Assembly (NCBI GenBank): GCA_902774195.1
Contig: CACYHM010000001.1
Span: 1 to 27,855, forward strand
Length of the DNA: 27,855 nucleotides
Direction of reading: 5' to 3'
Source of the DNA: an uncultured Eubacteriales bacterium
Lineage (GTDB): Bacteria > Bacillota_A > Clostridia > Peptostreptococcales > Anaerovoracaceae
The notes under the pieces are model-generated. The model made no database searches, had not been told where the DNA came from, and saw only the letters and a program-made list of their open reading frames with translations. Shown piece by piece: positions 8,209 through 15,661 of this stretch. The stretch's first letter is position 1; each line of letters starts with the position of its first letter. A program made the translations under genes and the position numbers.

Positions 8209-9267
8209 ATGAAGAAGCTCAGCTGGATCGAAATAGCCGCTCTATACATAGGGGTAATAATGGGCGCCGGCTTTGCGTCCGGAAGGGAGTGCTGGCAGTT
8301 CTTCGGAGTTTTCGGCCGTAAAGGCTATCTCGGAGCTGCTGCGGGCACTCTTTGTTTTGTTCTTCTCGCATGCATGCTCACATACATCGCCAGGAGCAAG
8401 GGCACATCAGACCTAGGCAGACTGATCTCTCCATTCGACAACGAAGTGATCGACGGGGCAATAGGCTGGGTGCTTGCAGCTGTCTATTATTCGATGATAA
8501 TCGCCATGACAGCTGCGGGAGGCTCGCTCCTTAACCAGCAGTTCGGAATAAGCAAGGTCATCGGAGGATCTGTGATAGCTTTATTGTGCATCATCACCGT
8601 CCTCGGCGATTTCGAAAGGGTATCAAAGATATTCAGGCTGATGGTGCCTGTGCTTTTCGCCGTGAGCGTTCTGACTATTATCCTGACGATACGGGCGGAT
8701 TTTGCTCAGAGCGGAGCGACTGAAGGATACAGACCGGGCAGGATGTCTCCGAACTGGCCTGTGTCGGCGCTGGTGTTCATGGCATACAATACCCTTGGTA
8801 TGATAACGATGGCCGGCAGCTCTGCGGTAAACGCAAAGGACCGGAAAAACGCATATACGGGAGCCGTAACGGGAACTTTGTGCCTTGGTATACTGACATT
8901 GCTTCTGCTGCGGGCGCTTTTATCCGACATGGCTTTCTCTGCTCAGCTTGATCTGCCGATGCTCGGATACTCGGCCAGACTGTCTCCGGTTCTGAACACG
9001 GTATATGCTGCCGTCCTGTACGGCGCGGTATATTCTACCGGAGCAAGCACATATTACGGCTTCAGCACAAAACTCAAACCGGGAAAAACAAAGCGCACCA
9101 TCATAATTGCCGGCGCCGCGGCAGGTTTTCTGCTGGGACTTACAGGCTTCAAAAAGCTGGTCGAATTCCTGTATCCGGCCCAGGGCTATATCGGGATAGT
9201 ATTCATTGTGCTGATAGCTATCAATTTCATCATGCAGCTCAGCAGATCAGACAGAAATGAGAGATAA
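8209..9267 (+). CDS. YkvI-like membrane protein (APC-type transporter fold)
   Basis: The 352-residue protein is almost entirely hydrophobic, with about ten likely membrane helices. The N-terminal GAGFASGRE (19-27) sits in the first helix, as in COG3949/YkvI proteins, and recalls the unwound substrate-binding helix of APC-superfamily carriers. The substrate of YkvI-like proteins is not established, to my knowledge; amino acids are a family-level guess. It follows the lipase-like lipoprotein by only 7 bases and has no visible promoter of its own. No terminator is seen before the next promoter at 9271, so read-through is possible. Confidence 0.8.
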   Translation: MKKLSWIEIAALYIGVIMGAGFASGRECWQFFGVFGRKGYLGAAAGTLCFVLLACMLTYIARSKGTSDLGRLISPFDNEVIDGAIGWVLAAVYYSMIIAMTAAGGSLLNQQFGISKVIGGSVIALLCIITVLGDFERVSKIFRLMVPVLFAVSVLTIILTIRADFAQSGATEGYRPGRMSPNWPVSALVFMAYNTLGMITMAGSSAVNAKDRKNAYTGAVTGTLCLGILTLLLLRALLSDMAFSAQLDLPMLGYSARLSPVLNTVYAAVLYGAVYSTGASTYYGFSTKLKPGKTKRTIIIAGAAAGFLLGLTGFKKLVEFLYPAQGYIGIVFIVLIAINFIMQLSRSDRNER

Positions 9268-9270
9268 AAG

Positions 9271-9299
9271 TTGACCTTTACGGGCCCGGCGAATAGAAT
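9271..9299 (+). promoter_or_regulatory. Sigma-A promoter for the repeat-protein gene
   Basis: TTGACC (9271-9276) and TAGAAT (9294-9299) are separated by exactly 17 bases. It starts 3 bases after the stop of the YkvI-like gene. Confidence 0.75.
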
Positions 9300-9317
9300 A
9301 TAGATGTAGGTTTTTGA

Positions 9318-9336
9318 GCCGCATATCCCGTGCGGC
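9318..9336 (+). repeat. Leader hairpin upstream of the repeat-protein gene
   Basis: GCCGCA (9318-9323) and TGCGGC (9331-9336) are perfect arms around a 7-base loop, between the promoter and the ribosome site. It may stabilise the mRNA or bind a factor; no T-run follows, so it is not a terminator. Confidence 0.5.
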
Positions 9337-9357
9337 AGGCGTGAAAGAGGTGAGAAG

Positions 9358-9810
9358 ATGGGTATATTCGATAAACTCAAAAATTCTGCAGCTGAAGCAA
9401 AAGCAGCTGAAGAAAAAGCAGCCGAAAAGGAAGCAGCAGCAAAGTCGGCGGCTAAGAAGGCTGCCATGGAAAAGGCCAGAAAGGACGCGAGAGATGATGC
9501 TGTAAAGGTCGCCGCTGCCACAGAAAAGAAGGCAGAAGCCGAAAAGTATAAACTCGTTATTGACGGCGGATGGGGCCCTGCGACAACATCGACTACGCAG
9601 TACCTTCTGGGATGCACGATAGACGGAGGCCTCGGACCTGAGACCATCAGCGCCATCCAGAAAAAGGTCGGCGCCAAAGTCGACGGCGACTGGGGAACAG
9701 AAACAACATCCAAGATGCAGGAGTTCCTCGGAGTCGAGGTAGACGGAGGTCTCGGACCTGTCACTGTTTCGGCATGGCAGACATGGTGCAACAAGCAGCT
9801 CGGATTCTAA
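9358..9810 (+). CDS. Small protein with Ala/Lys/Glu helix and four peptidoglycan-binding-like repeats
   Basis: Residues 9-65 of this 150-residue protein are an Ala/Lys/Glu-rich stretch expected to form a long charged helix or coiled coil. Residues 67-150 are four tandem repeats of about 20 residues (67-86, 87-106, 107-126, 127-150) with the pattern xDGGWGPxT...Q..LG, alternating WG and LG. This is like the half-repeats of peptidoglycan-binding domains in clostridial and phage lysins. There is no catalytic domain, signal peptide or membrane segment, so either export uses a non-classical route or the repeats bind something else. It has its own promoter, leader hairpin, AGAGGTG ribosome site (about 5 bases before ATG) and a strong terminator, so it is a single-gene unit. 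The true function is unknown. Confidence 0.75.
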   Translation: MGIFDKLKNSAAEAKAAEEKAAEKEAAAKSAAKKAAMEKARKDARDDAVKVAAATEKKAEAEKYKLVIDGGWGPATTSTTQYLLGCTIDGGLGPETISAIQKKVGAKVDGDWGTETTSKMQEFLGVEVDGGLGPVTVSAWQTWCNKQLGF

Positions 9811-9832
9811 AGCAGACTTTACAGTAAGTAAC

Positions 9833-9860
9833 AAAGCGGCGCTTCGGTGCGCCGTTTTTG
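9833..9860 (+). terminator. Rho-independent terminator after the repeat-protein gene
   Basis: CGGCGC (9837-9842) pairs with GCGCCG (9849-9854) around TTCGGT, with flanking A/T pairs and a run of five T. Confidence 0.88.
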
Positions 9861-9863
9861 CTG

Positions 9864-9892
9864 TTCATTTATTTGCTGTTTTAGAGTACAAT
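9864..9892 (+). promoter_or_regulatory. Probable promoter of mnmA
   Basis: TACAAT (9887-9892) is a good -10. TTCATT (9864-9869), 17 bases upstream, is a poor -35. It lies directly after a terminator and 37 bases before the mnmA ATG, which supports the call. Confidence 0.5.
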
Positions 9893-9929
9893 ACACATAT
9901 TGCATACGCGGTGAAGGAAGGTATGAGAT

Positions 9930-10994
9930 ATGGCCAGGATAGTGGTCGGCCTTTCGGGAGGTGTCGACAGTGCAGTCGCCGCATATCTCCTGAAAAAAGA
10001 AGGGCATCAGGTTATAGGCGCCACGCTCAGAACGTGGGAAGCCGGAAGCGGGGCTTACAGCCGCTGCTGTGATATTTCTGATGCCCGCAGGACCGCCATG
10101 CAGCTCGGGATACCGTATTACAATATAAACAGCCTTCCGGAGTTCTGCGAGCATGTCACAGAGCCGTTCATGAAAGCCTATATCGACGGACTGACACCTA
10201 ATCCCTGCGTTGCATGCAACAGATATGTGAAGTGGGAACGCATGCTGAGTTTTGCGGACGAGGTGAACGCGGATCTCATCGCTACGGGACACTATGCCCG
10301 CGTCGTAAAGACGGATGAAGGAAGGTATACGGTAAGACAGGCTTCAGAAACAGCCAAAGACCAGACGTACATGCTCTATATGCTGACACAGGATCAGCTG
10401 AAGCGCACTCTCATGCCGCTTGCAGAGCTTTCAAAGGAAGAAGTAAGGCTCATCGCTGCAGAGGCCGGACTCGATGTGGCGGGCAAGCGTGATTCGCAGG
10501 AGATATGCTTTGTGCTCGACGGAGGCTATGCTGAATATATCAGCTCGCATTATGACGGCAAGCTTCCGCCGCCGGGGGATTTTCTGGATACCGAAGGCAA
10601 TATCGTCGGAAGGCACAGGGGAATAATCAACTATACTGTAGGACAGAGGAAGGGGCTTGGAGTCGCACTGGGCCGCCCGGTATATGTGAAAGAGATAGAT
10701 CCCGCGCGCAATGCAGTCATACTCGGTGATATAGATTCAGTCAGTGTGAAGGAAATAACTGTCAGGGGACTATGCTTCATGTCCATTGATGACATCAGGC
10801 CCGGAGACAGTGTTGAAGCTCTCGTAAAGATAAGGTATCATCATCCGGCAGCACCGGCCGTCATCGAAAGGACCGGGGCCGATGAGGCAAGGATAAGCTT
10901 TGCGGAGACAGTAAAAGCGCCGGCGCCAGGTCAGGCCGCGGTATTCTACGACAGTGAGATGAGAGTGATGGGCGGAGGCACTATATCAAGGTAA
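9930..10994 (+). CDS. mnmA: tRNA-specific 2-thiouridylase
   Basis: MnmA inserts sulfur at position 2 of the wobble uridine in tRNAs for Lys, Glu and Gln, using ATP to adenylate the base and a persulfide as donor. Visible features are the PP-loop SGGVDS (9-14), the catalytic NPCVACN (Cys93), the second catalytic Cys in SQEICF (Cys193) and the C-terminal beta-barrel region beginning near GRHRGI. The 354-residue length is normal. GAAGGAAGG (9913-9921) lies 8 bases before ATG. A small zinc-ribbon gene follows 21 bases later and is probably co-transcribed. The cysteine-desulfurase-like gene at 15.7-16.8 kb is a possible but unproven sulfur donor. Confidence 0.96.
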   Translation: MARIVVGLSGGVDSAVAAYLLKKEGHQVIGATLRTWEAGSGAYSRCCDISDARRTAMQLGIPYYNINSLPEFCEHVTEPFMKAYIDGLTPNPCVACNRYVKWERMLSFADEVNADLIATGHYARVVKTDEGRYTVRQASETAKDQTYMLYMLTQDQLKRTLMPLAELSKEEVRLIAAEAGLDVAGKRDSQEICFVLDGGYAEYISSHYDGKLPPPGDFLDTEGNIVGRHRGIINYTVGQRKGLGVALGRPVYVKEIDPARNAVILGDIDSVSVKEITVRGLCFMSIDDIRPGDSVEALVKIRYHHPAAPAVIERTGADEARISFAETVKAPAPGQAAVFYDSEMRVMGGGTISR

Positions 10995-11015
10995 GCGACA
11001 GACGGAGGACTCAAA

Positions 11016-11240
11016 ATGGATATATATGACGAGATCGAACTTCAGGGATGCCCATACTGCGGAGGAGCCGGGCTTCTGGATGACGGAAGCGGCTGGTGCT
11101 GGACCGTTACATGTATGGACTGCGGTTCGCAGACAGGTGAATTCGAGTACGGAAATGATGAAGAAAGGAAAGAGGCGGCAAAAAAGGCTGCTTACGTATG
11201 GAACATAGGCAAGGTGATAAGAAGCGATCTCAGCGAGTGA
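11016..11240 (+). CDS. Small Lar-like zinc-ribbon protein
   Basis: The 74-residue protein has CPYCGG (Cys12, Cys15) and CMDCGSQTG (Cys33, Cys36) separated by a Trp-rich turn, followed by an Ala/Lys/Glu helix ending in VWN. This matches the Lar-like zinc-ribbon pattern, best known from the phage/prophage restriction-alleviation protein but also common as small host proteins of unknown role. GGAGG lies 8 bases before the ATG. No phage genes are nearby, so an anti-restriction role is not supported by context. It is probably co-transcribed with mnmA. Confidence 0.7.
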   Translation: MDIYDEIELQGCPYCGGAGLLDDGSGWCWTVTCMDCGSQTGEFEYGNDEERKEAAKKAAYVWNIGKVIRSDLSE

Positions 11241-11276
11241 GCGCATACACTTAAGCATATGTTCAGAAGCTTTTGC

Positions 11277-11304
11277 TTGATATTTCTGTGCGTGATGATA
11301 TACT
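11277..11304 (+). promoter_or_regulatory. Strong extended -10 promoter of gap
   Basis: TTGATA (11277-11282) and TATACT (11299-11304) have a 16-base spacer. TGA directly before the -10 gives the extended TGn motif. Confidence 0.8.
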
Positions 11305-11333
11305 AAACGCATGTAAATCAAAGAGAATAAACC

Positions 11334-11347
11334 GTATTTATAAATAC
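11334..11347. promoter_or_regulatory. Perfect 14-bp palindrome in the gap leader
   Basis: GTATTTATAAATAC is self-complementary. It lies between the predicted transcription start (about 11311) and the ribosome site (11352-11357), a usual place for a repressor operator. No specific regulator can be named from the sequence. Confidence 0.4.
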
Positions 11348-11364
11348 ACGGAAGGAGAACAATA

Positions 11365-12375
11365 ATGAGAGTAGCAATCAATGGATTCGGACGTATCGGA
11401 AGACTGTCATTCAGAAAGCTCTACAGAGAGAAGGATATCGAGATCGTTGCTATCAACGACCTTACAAGCCCTCATATGCTGGCATATCTTCTCAGAAATG
11501 ACAGCGTTCAGAAGAGATTCGATGCTGTAGTGGAAGAGGCTGAAGACGGCATCATCGTAGACGGAAAGAAATTCCCGGTCTATGCTGAGGCAGACGCAAG
11601 CAAGCTCCCTTGGGGAGAGCTCGACATCGACGTCGTTCTCGAGTGCACAGGCTTCTATACATCGAAAGAAAAATCGCAGGCTCATATCGACGCCGGCGCC
11701 AAGAAGGTCCTTATCTCGGCACCTGCGGGCAACGACCTGCCGACCATCGTTTACGGAACCAACCACGAGACACTCACTAAAGAGGACAAGATCGTATCCG
11801 GAGCTTCCTGCACGACAAACTGCCTCGCTCCAATGGCTAAGGCTCTTGCCGAGTACAGAGAACTCAGGACAGGATTCATGACTACGATCCACGCTTATAC
11901 AGGCGACCAGATGATCCTCGACGGACCTCACAAGAAGGGAGATCTCAGAAGAGCCAGAGCCGGCGCCATCAACATCGTTCCTAACAGCACGGGTGCTGCA
12001 AAGGCCATCGGACTGGTCATTCCTGAACTCGCCGGCAAGCTGATCGGCTCCGCTCAGAGAGTACCTGTTCCATCAGGATCCATCACTATCCTTGACGCTA
12101 CACTCAAGGACATGACAGATACAGTATCCGTTGAAGGAATCAACGAAGCGATGAAGAACGCTGTTTCCGAGTCGTACGGATACACAGAAGAAGAGATCGT
12201 TTCAAGCGATGTTATCGGAATGAGCTACGGCTCGCTCTTCGATGCGACACAGACGCTCGCTCAGCAGTGCGGAACGCACATCTTCGAGGTCAGAGTAGTG
12301 GCTTGGTACGACAACGAGATGAGCTATGTGAGCCAGCTTTGCAGAACGCTCAAGCACATGGGAACACTCATCTAG
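11365..12375 (+). CDS. gap: Glyceraldehyde-3-phosphate dehydrogenase (NAD-type)
   Basis: This glycolytic enzyme oxidises glyceraldehyde-3-phosphate to 1,3-bisphosphoglycerate with NAD and phosphate. The NAD fold begins INGFGRIGR (5-13), and Asp32 after VAIN favours NAD over NADP. The catalytic pair is Cys149 in SCTTNC and His176 in [18 protein letters not shown] near the C-terminus is the usual signature. The 336-residue length is typical. AAGGAG lies 7 bases before the ATG. It is a single-gene unit with its own strong promoter and terminator, so the other glycolytic genes must be elsewhere. Compared with neighbouring genes it is rich in the codons expected of a highly expressed gene (for example AAG, GAC, ATC, CTC). 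Confidence 0.98.
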   Translation: MRVAINGFGRIGRLSFRKLYREKDIEIVAINDLTSPHMLAYLLRNDSVQKRFDAVVEEAEDGIIVDGKKFPVYAEADASKLPWGELDIDVVLECTGFYTSKEKSQAHIDAGAKKVLISAPAGNDLPTIVYGTNHETLTKEDKIVSGASCTTNCLAPMAKALAEYRELRTGFMTTIHAYTGDQMILDGPHKKGDLRRARAGAINIVPNSTGAAKAIGLVIPELAGKLIGSAQRVPVPSGSITILDATLKDMTDTVSVEGINEAMKNAVSESYGYTEEEIVSSDVIGMSYGSLFDATQTLAQQCGTHIFEVRVVAWYDNEMSYVSQLCRTLKHMGTLI

Positions 12376-12409
12376 TCTGAAGACCGTTCAGAATAATTTT
12401 CATAAAACA

Positions 12410-12437
12410 AAAAACTCCGGCGTTGACCGGAGTTTTT
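12410..12437 (+). terminator. Rho-independent terminator after gap
   Basis: AAAAACTCCGG (12410-12420) pairs with CCGGAGTTTTT (12427-12437) around a 6-base loop, giving a GC core with flanking A/T pairs and a T-run. Confidence 0.92.
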
Positions 12438-12499
12438 ACTTGCAAAAAGTGGTATTATCAAATCAACGTGTAATAAGGACCTAAAAGGAGAAATCTGAA

Positions 12500-13981
12500 A
12501 TGGCATATGACGGATGGGCGATAGACGAATATCTTGATGCAGATGAGGTCAACAGACAGCTCGAAGAACTCAAGAGAGGGCCTGTGTACGGCGTAAAGCC
12601 GGAGGCACTGGCCGGATACGAAAAAGACTATTTTGAAGCAAAGTGCGCCGGATCAAAGGCTTTGACCGAAGAAGCCAAAGGGTATATCCCGGGAGGTGTC
12701 CAGCATAATCTGGCCTTCAATTACCCGTTCCCGCTTGCCATGTCCAAAGCCGAGGGGGCTTACTTTTATGATGTGGACGGCAACAGATATTACGACCTGC
12801 TGCAGGCCGGCGGACCTACGATTATCGGCAGCAACGATCCGGTCGTAAAACAGGCAGTCATCGATATAATAAATGAATGCGGCCCGTCAACAGGACTATT
12901 CCACGAGTACGAGCTGAAGCTGGCAAAGAAGATAAGCGAGTGCGTGCCAAGCGTTGACAAGTTCAGGATGCTCGGATCGGGTACAGAGGCATGCATGGTA
13001 GCGGCCAGGGTAGCAAGGCTCAAGACAGGACATAGAAACATAATCAAGATGGGCGGGGCGTATCATGGATGGAGCGATCAGCTCGCATACGGCATAAGGA
13101 TACCTGGTACGAAGGGTATACAATCTAAAGGCCTGCCGGGATATGTGCATCTGCATACTCACACATTCTTTCCTGGAGATCTTGAGGATCTGGAGCGCAA
13201 GCTCAAAATCTGCCGGCGCGAAGGCGGTACGGCGGCTGTATTCATCGAGCCGATAGGGCCTGAAAGCGGGACCAGACCTGTCACGAAGGCTTTTGTCAGA
13301 GGATGCGAGAGACTCGCTCATCAGTATGGTGCACTCCTTGTCTGCGATGAGGTCGTGACGGGATTCAGGATCGGACTCGGAGGAGCACAGGGATATTTCG
13401 GAATAGACCCTGATCTTACGATATTCGGAAAGGTAATAGCCGGAGGATATCCCGGCGCCGGCGGCATCGGAGGTCACGAAGACTGTATGGCGCATCTCGG
13501 TGCGGGACTCGATTCGTCCGGGAAGAAGATAAAGAAAGCACTTTGCGGCGGCACACTTGCTGCGACTCCTATATCCTGTGTGGCGGGTTATACGGCGATC
13601 TGCGAGATCGAAAAGCGCAATGCATGTGAGACCGCCGGGCGCATGGGTGACAGGCTGACCAAAGGACTACAGGAACTGATCAAAAAGCATGATCTGCCGT
13701 TCGTGGCATTCAACCAGGGGTCGGTATGCCACCTGGACAGCGTAGGAACGATGCAGTATGCCATCGACTGGAGCAGGCCTTGGGAATTACCGACGGTGCT
13801 GAAGGAGACCGGACGCAGACAAAGGGAGATGGAGCACATCGGTGCGGCATATATGGCAGAAGGGATAGTGACCCTTGCAGGCTCAAGGCTCTATACGAGT
13901 GCAGCCTACACGGATGAAATGATAGATGATGTGCTCTCAAGGTTCGACAGGGTGTTTGAAAACTGCGGACTTCTTGACTGA
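12500..13981 (+). CDS. Class III PLP aminotransferase, glutamate-1-semialdehyde-aminomutase-like
   Basis: The 493-residue protein belongs to class III aminotransferases. It shows GGVQHNLAF (65-73), GSGTEA (159-164) for PLP phosphate contact, AYHGW (187-191), DEVVTGFR (283-290) with the ring-binding Asp, and Lys311 in IFGKVIAGGYP, the PLP Schiff-base lysine. The last motif and the overall layout are HemL-like. About 50 extra N-terminal residues and the absence of other haem genes nearby argue against naming it hemL; it may act on another 2-amino/keto substrate. An AAAGGAG site lies about 9 bases before ATG. A class II aldolase gene follows after 44 bases and a GtrA-family gene after that, and the three probably form one operon. 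TATTAT at 12453-12458 could be its -10, but I see no -35. Confidence 0.85.
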   Translation: MAYDGWAIDEYLDADEVNRQLEELKRGPVYGVKPEALAGYEKDYFEAKCAGSKALTEEAKGYIPGGVQHNLAFNYPFPLAMSKAEGAYFYDVDGNRYYDLLQAGGPTIIGSNDPVVKQAVIDIINECGPSTGLFHEYELKLAKKISECVPSVDKFRMLGSGTEACMVAARVARLKTGHRNIIKMGGAYHGWSDQLAYGIRIPGTKGIQSKGLPGYVHLHTHTFFPGDLEDLERKLKICRREGGTAAVFIEPIGPESGTRPVTKAFVRGCERLAHQYGALLVCDEVVTGFRIGLGGAQGYFGIDPDLTIFGKVIAGGYPGAGGIGGHEDCMAHLGAGLDSSGKKIKKALCGGTLAATPISCVAGYTAICEIEKRNACETAGRMGDRLTKGLQELIKKHDLPFVAFNQGSVCHLDSVGTMQYAIDWSRPWELPTVLKETGRRQREMEHIGAAYMAEGIVTLAGSRLYTSAAYTDEMIDDVLSRFDRVFENCGLLD

Positions 13982-14025
13982 TATTCAGTTATTGACCAAA
14001 CAACAGCGTGACATGGAGAAAAACA

Positions 14026-15090
14026 ATGTATTACACAGAATCAGAAGCCAGAAAACTGGTTATAGAAGCCGGACACAGACTTCTTGAAGATAAGCTGGTC
14101 GCACGCACCTGGGGCAACATAAGCGCCAGGATCAGTGATGACAGCTTTGTGATAACGCCGAGCGGAAAAGCGTACGAAACCCTTACAGAAAACGATCTTG
14201 TTGTCGTGAATACCGACGGCTCGTATGAAGGCGGCATAAAACCGAGCAGCGAAAGAGGTGTCCATGCAGATGCGTATTCTCTCAGAAGCGATGTCAGTTT
14301 TATCGTACATACTCACCAGTATTACGCATCGGCTGTCGCCGCTGAGTGCAAGGGAAGGCATTTCGCGCCATGCGCCGCTTACGGACTGCCGGGCACGTAC
14401 AAACTCAGAAAGAATATGAAAGCATGCATCACAGCGCATCCGGATACAAATACATTCCTGATGGCAAGACACGGCGCACTCATTCTTGCCGGCGGTCCTG
14501 ATGAGGCTTTTGCTCTTGCAGACGGGCTCGAAGAAAAATGCAGAGCTCTTGTCGAAGCGAGAGTCCCGAGCTATGATGCAGTGAAACAAACCGATTTCGA
14601 TACCGGCAAGATCGATATAAAGGCCATGCCTTATGTAAAGATAGCTGATGATCCGTTCGTCATGGAATGCTGCAAGGCAGGTATGAAAGTCGGATCCTAC
14701 ATAGATGATTTCGCTCAGATCATAGGTCCGGACATCCAGGTCGTCGAATGTGATGAATGGACAGCTGAAAGAACTCTGCTGGGATATTCGACAGGACAGA
14801 CGGCCAGGAGCTTTTCCGGCAGGATCCCTATGACAGGAGCGCTCGACAGGATGGGCGGTCAGCAGCCGGCGCTGAACTCCGCAATAGGCAGGAACGCCGT
14901 GCTCGTAAAAGGCGTAGGAGCGGTATGCGTCGGAAAGACCGAAAGCGACGCAGAGGCAGCAGCTGAGATATGCTCCAAGAACTGCGCGGCCGCATGCTAT
15001 GTCAGAAAAGCGAGACCTATGAGCGCACTGGATGCGAGGCTGCAGAGATACATATACCTGACAAAGTATTCCGGACTGATCGATGATTAA
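14026..15090 (+). CDS. Class II aldolase/adducin-family protein with C-terminal extension
   Basis: I start at the ATG 14026, with GGAG 7 bases upstream, rather than at an in-frame GTG at 14008 that lies before that site; this gives 354 residues. Residues 1-180 form a class II aldolase fold. GNIS (30-33) and PSG/PSS loops bind phosphate, Glu77 is the likely catalytic acid, and His95, His97 (VHTHQ) and His149 (ARHGAL) are the zinc ligands, so it looks active. Family enzymes cleave or form sugar phosphates such as fuculose-1-phosphate, or act as decarboxylases or epimerases. Residues about 205-354 are extra. Around 289-325 (RNAVLVKGVGAVCVGKTESD) they resemble the segment after the aldolase domain in RhaD/YuxG-type fused enzymes, but no dehydrogenase follows. 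The substrate is unknown. It is co-transcribed with the aminotransferase upstream. Confidence 0.82.
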   Translation: MYYTESEARKLVIEAGHRLLEDKLVARTWGNISARISDDSFVITPSGKAYETLTENDLVVVNTDGSYEGGIKPSSERGVHADAYSLRSDVSFIVHTHQYYASAVAAECKGRHFAPCAAYGLPGTYKLRKNMKACITAHPDTNTFLMARHGALILAGGPDEAFALADGLEEKCRALVEARVPSYDAVKQTDFDTGKIDIKAMPYVKIADDPFVMECCKAGMKVGSYIDDFAQIIGPDIQVVECDEWTAERTLLGYSTGQTARSFSGRIPMTGALDRMGGQQPALNSAIGRNAVLVKGVGAVCVGKTESDAEAAAEICSKNCAAACYVRKARPMSALDARLQRYIYLTKYSGLIDD

Positions 15091-15106
15091 GAGGAAGCAC
15101 TGAACG

Positions 15107-15577
15107 ATGGAAGAAACAAATGCTAAAGAGAACAGAAAAGAGATCTTCAGAGCGATAAAGTTTGTGCTTGTCTCCGCGTCTGCAGGCATTGTCGAGATAG
15201 GTGTTTTCACATTGCTGAACGAGCTCACGGACATGAAATACTGGCCGTGCTACCTTATCGCTCTCGTGGCGTCCGTGGTATGGTGCTTCACCATCAACAG
15301 ACGCTACACATTCATGTCGACTAAGAACGTCCCGCGGGCCATGGCGATGATTTTCGCGTTCTATCTGGTGTTCACTCCGGCAACAACGATCCTCGGCAAC
15401 TATCTGGCAGAGACTCTGCATTGGAACGAATATCTGGTCACTGGCATAAACATGGCGCTTAATCTGTCACTGGAATATCTGTACGATACTTTTGTGGTAT
15501 ACAGGGGCGAAATGGATAATAATGATATCGCCGCTAAAGAACGCGAAAAAGAAGAGAAGAAGGAAATGTCAGAATAA
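15107..15577 (+). CDS. GtrA-family four-helix membrane protein
   Basis: The 156-residue protein has four predicted membrane helices (about 17-38, 47-65, 78-98, 108-128) and the family motif FTINRRYTF (61-69) between helices two and three. YLYDTFVVYR follows the last helix, and the tail is strongly charged. GtrA-like proteins are proposed to move or present lipid-linked sugars for cell-surface glycosylation. No glycosyltransferase gene is adjacent, so the partner is unknown. It follows the aldolase gene by 16 bases, with GAGGAA as a rather distant ribosome site. A bidirectional terminator lies downstream. Confidence 0.85.
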   Translation: MEETNAKENRKEIFRAIKFVLVSASAGIVEIGVFTLLNELTDMKYWPCYLIALVASVVWCFTINRRYTFMSTKNVPRAMAMIFAFYLVFTPATTILGNYLAETLHWNEYLVTGINMALNLSLEYLYDTFVVYRGEMDNNDIAAKEREKEEKKEMSE

Positions 15578-15584
15578 AAATGCG

Positions 15585-15599
15585 TATCAGCTGCTGATA
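15585..15599. repeat. Short palindrome after gtrA
   Basis: TATCAGC and GCTGATA flank a single T. The centre is too tight for a full-length RNA hairpin. It may be a DNA-binding site or chance. Confidence 0.3.
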
Positions 15600-15614
15600 T
15601 TCCTCGATCTGCAT

Positions 15615-15660
15615 ACAAAAAAGAGCGCGTACTCATGGATGAGATGGGACGCGCTCTTAT
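15615..15660. terminator. Bidirectional terminator between gtrA and the class V aminotransferase
   Basis: AAGAGCGCGT (15621-15630) and ACGCGCTCTT (15649-15658) are perfect 10-base arms. CTCAT/ATGAG (15632-15636, 15639-15643) can pair inside the loop. On the minus strand the stem runs into six T, and on the plus strand into TTATTCTAT. Confidence 0.85.
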
Positions 15661-15661
15661 T

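Noticed and set aside
9358..9560. Ala/Lys/Glu-rich N-terminus as a signal peptide or membrane anchor
   Set aside because: There is no hydrophobic core; the segment is strongly charged throughout.
11267..11282. AAGC-TTTT-GCTT hairpin after the zinc-ribbon gene as a terminator
   Set aside because: The stem is only four pairs and no T-run follows; the bases belong to the gap -35 region.
12500..13981. Calling the class III aminotransferase hemL
   Set aside because: The PLP motifs are HemL-like, but the N-terminal extension and the aldolase/GtrA context without other haem genes make the specific name unsafe.
14041..15234. Long minus-strand open frame of 397 codons
   Set aside because: It covers the aldolase and part of gtrA, both clearly coding on the plus strand, and shows no recognisable domain.
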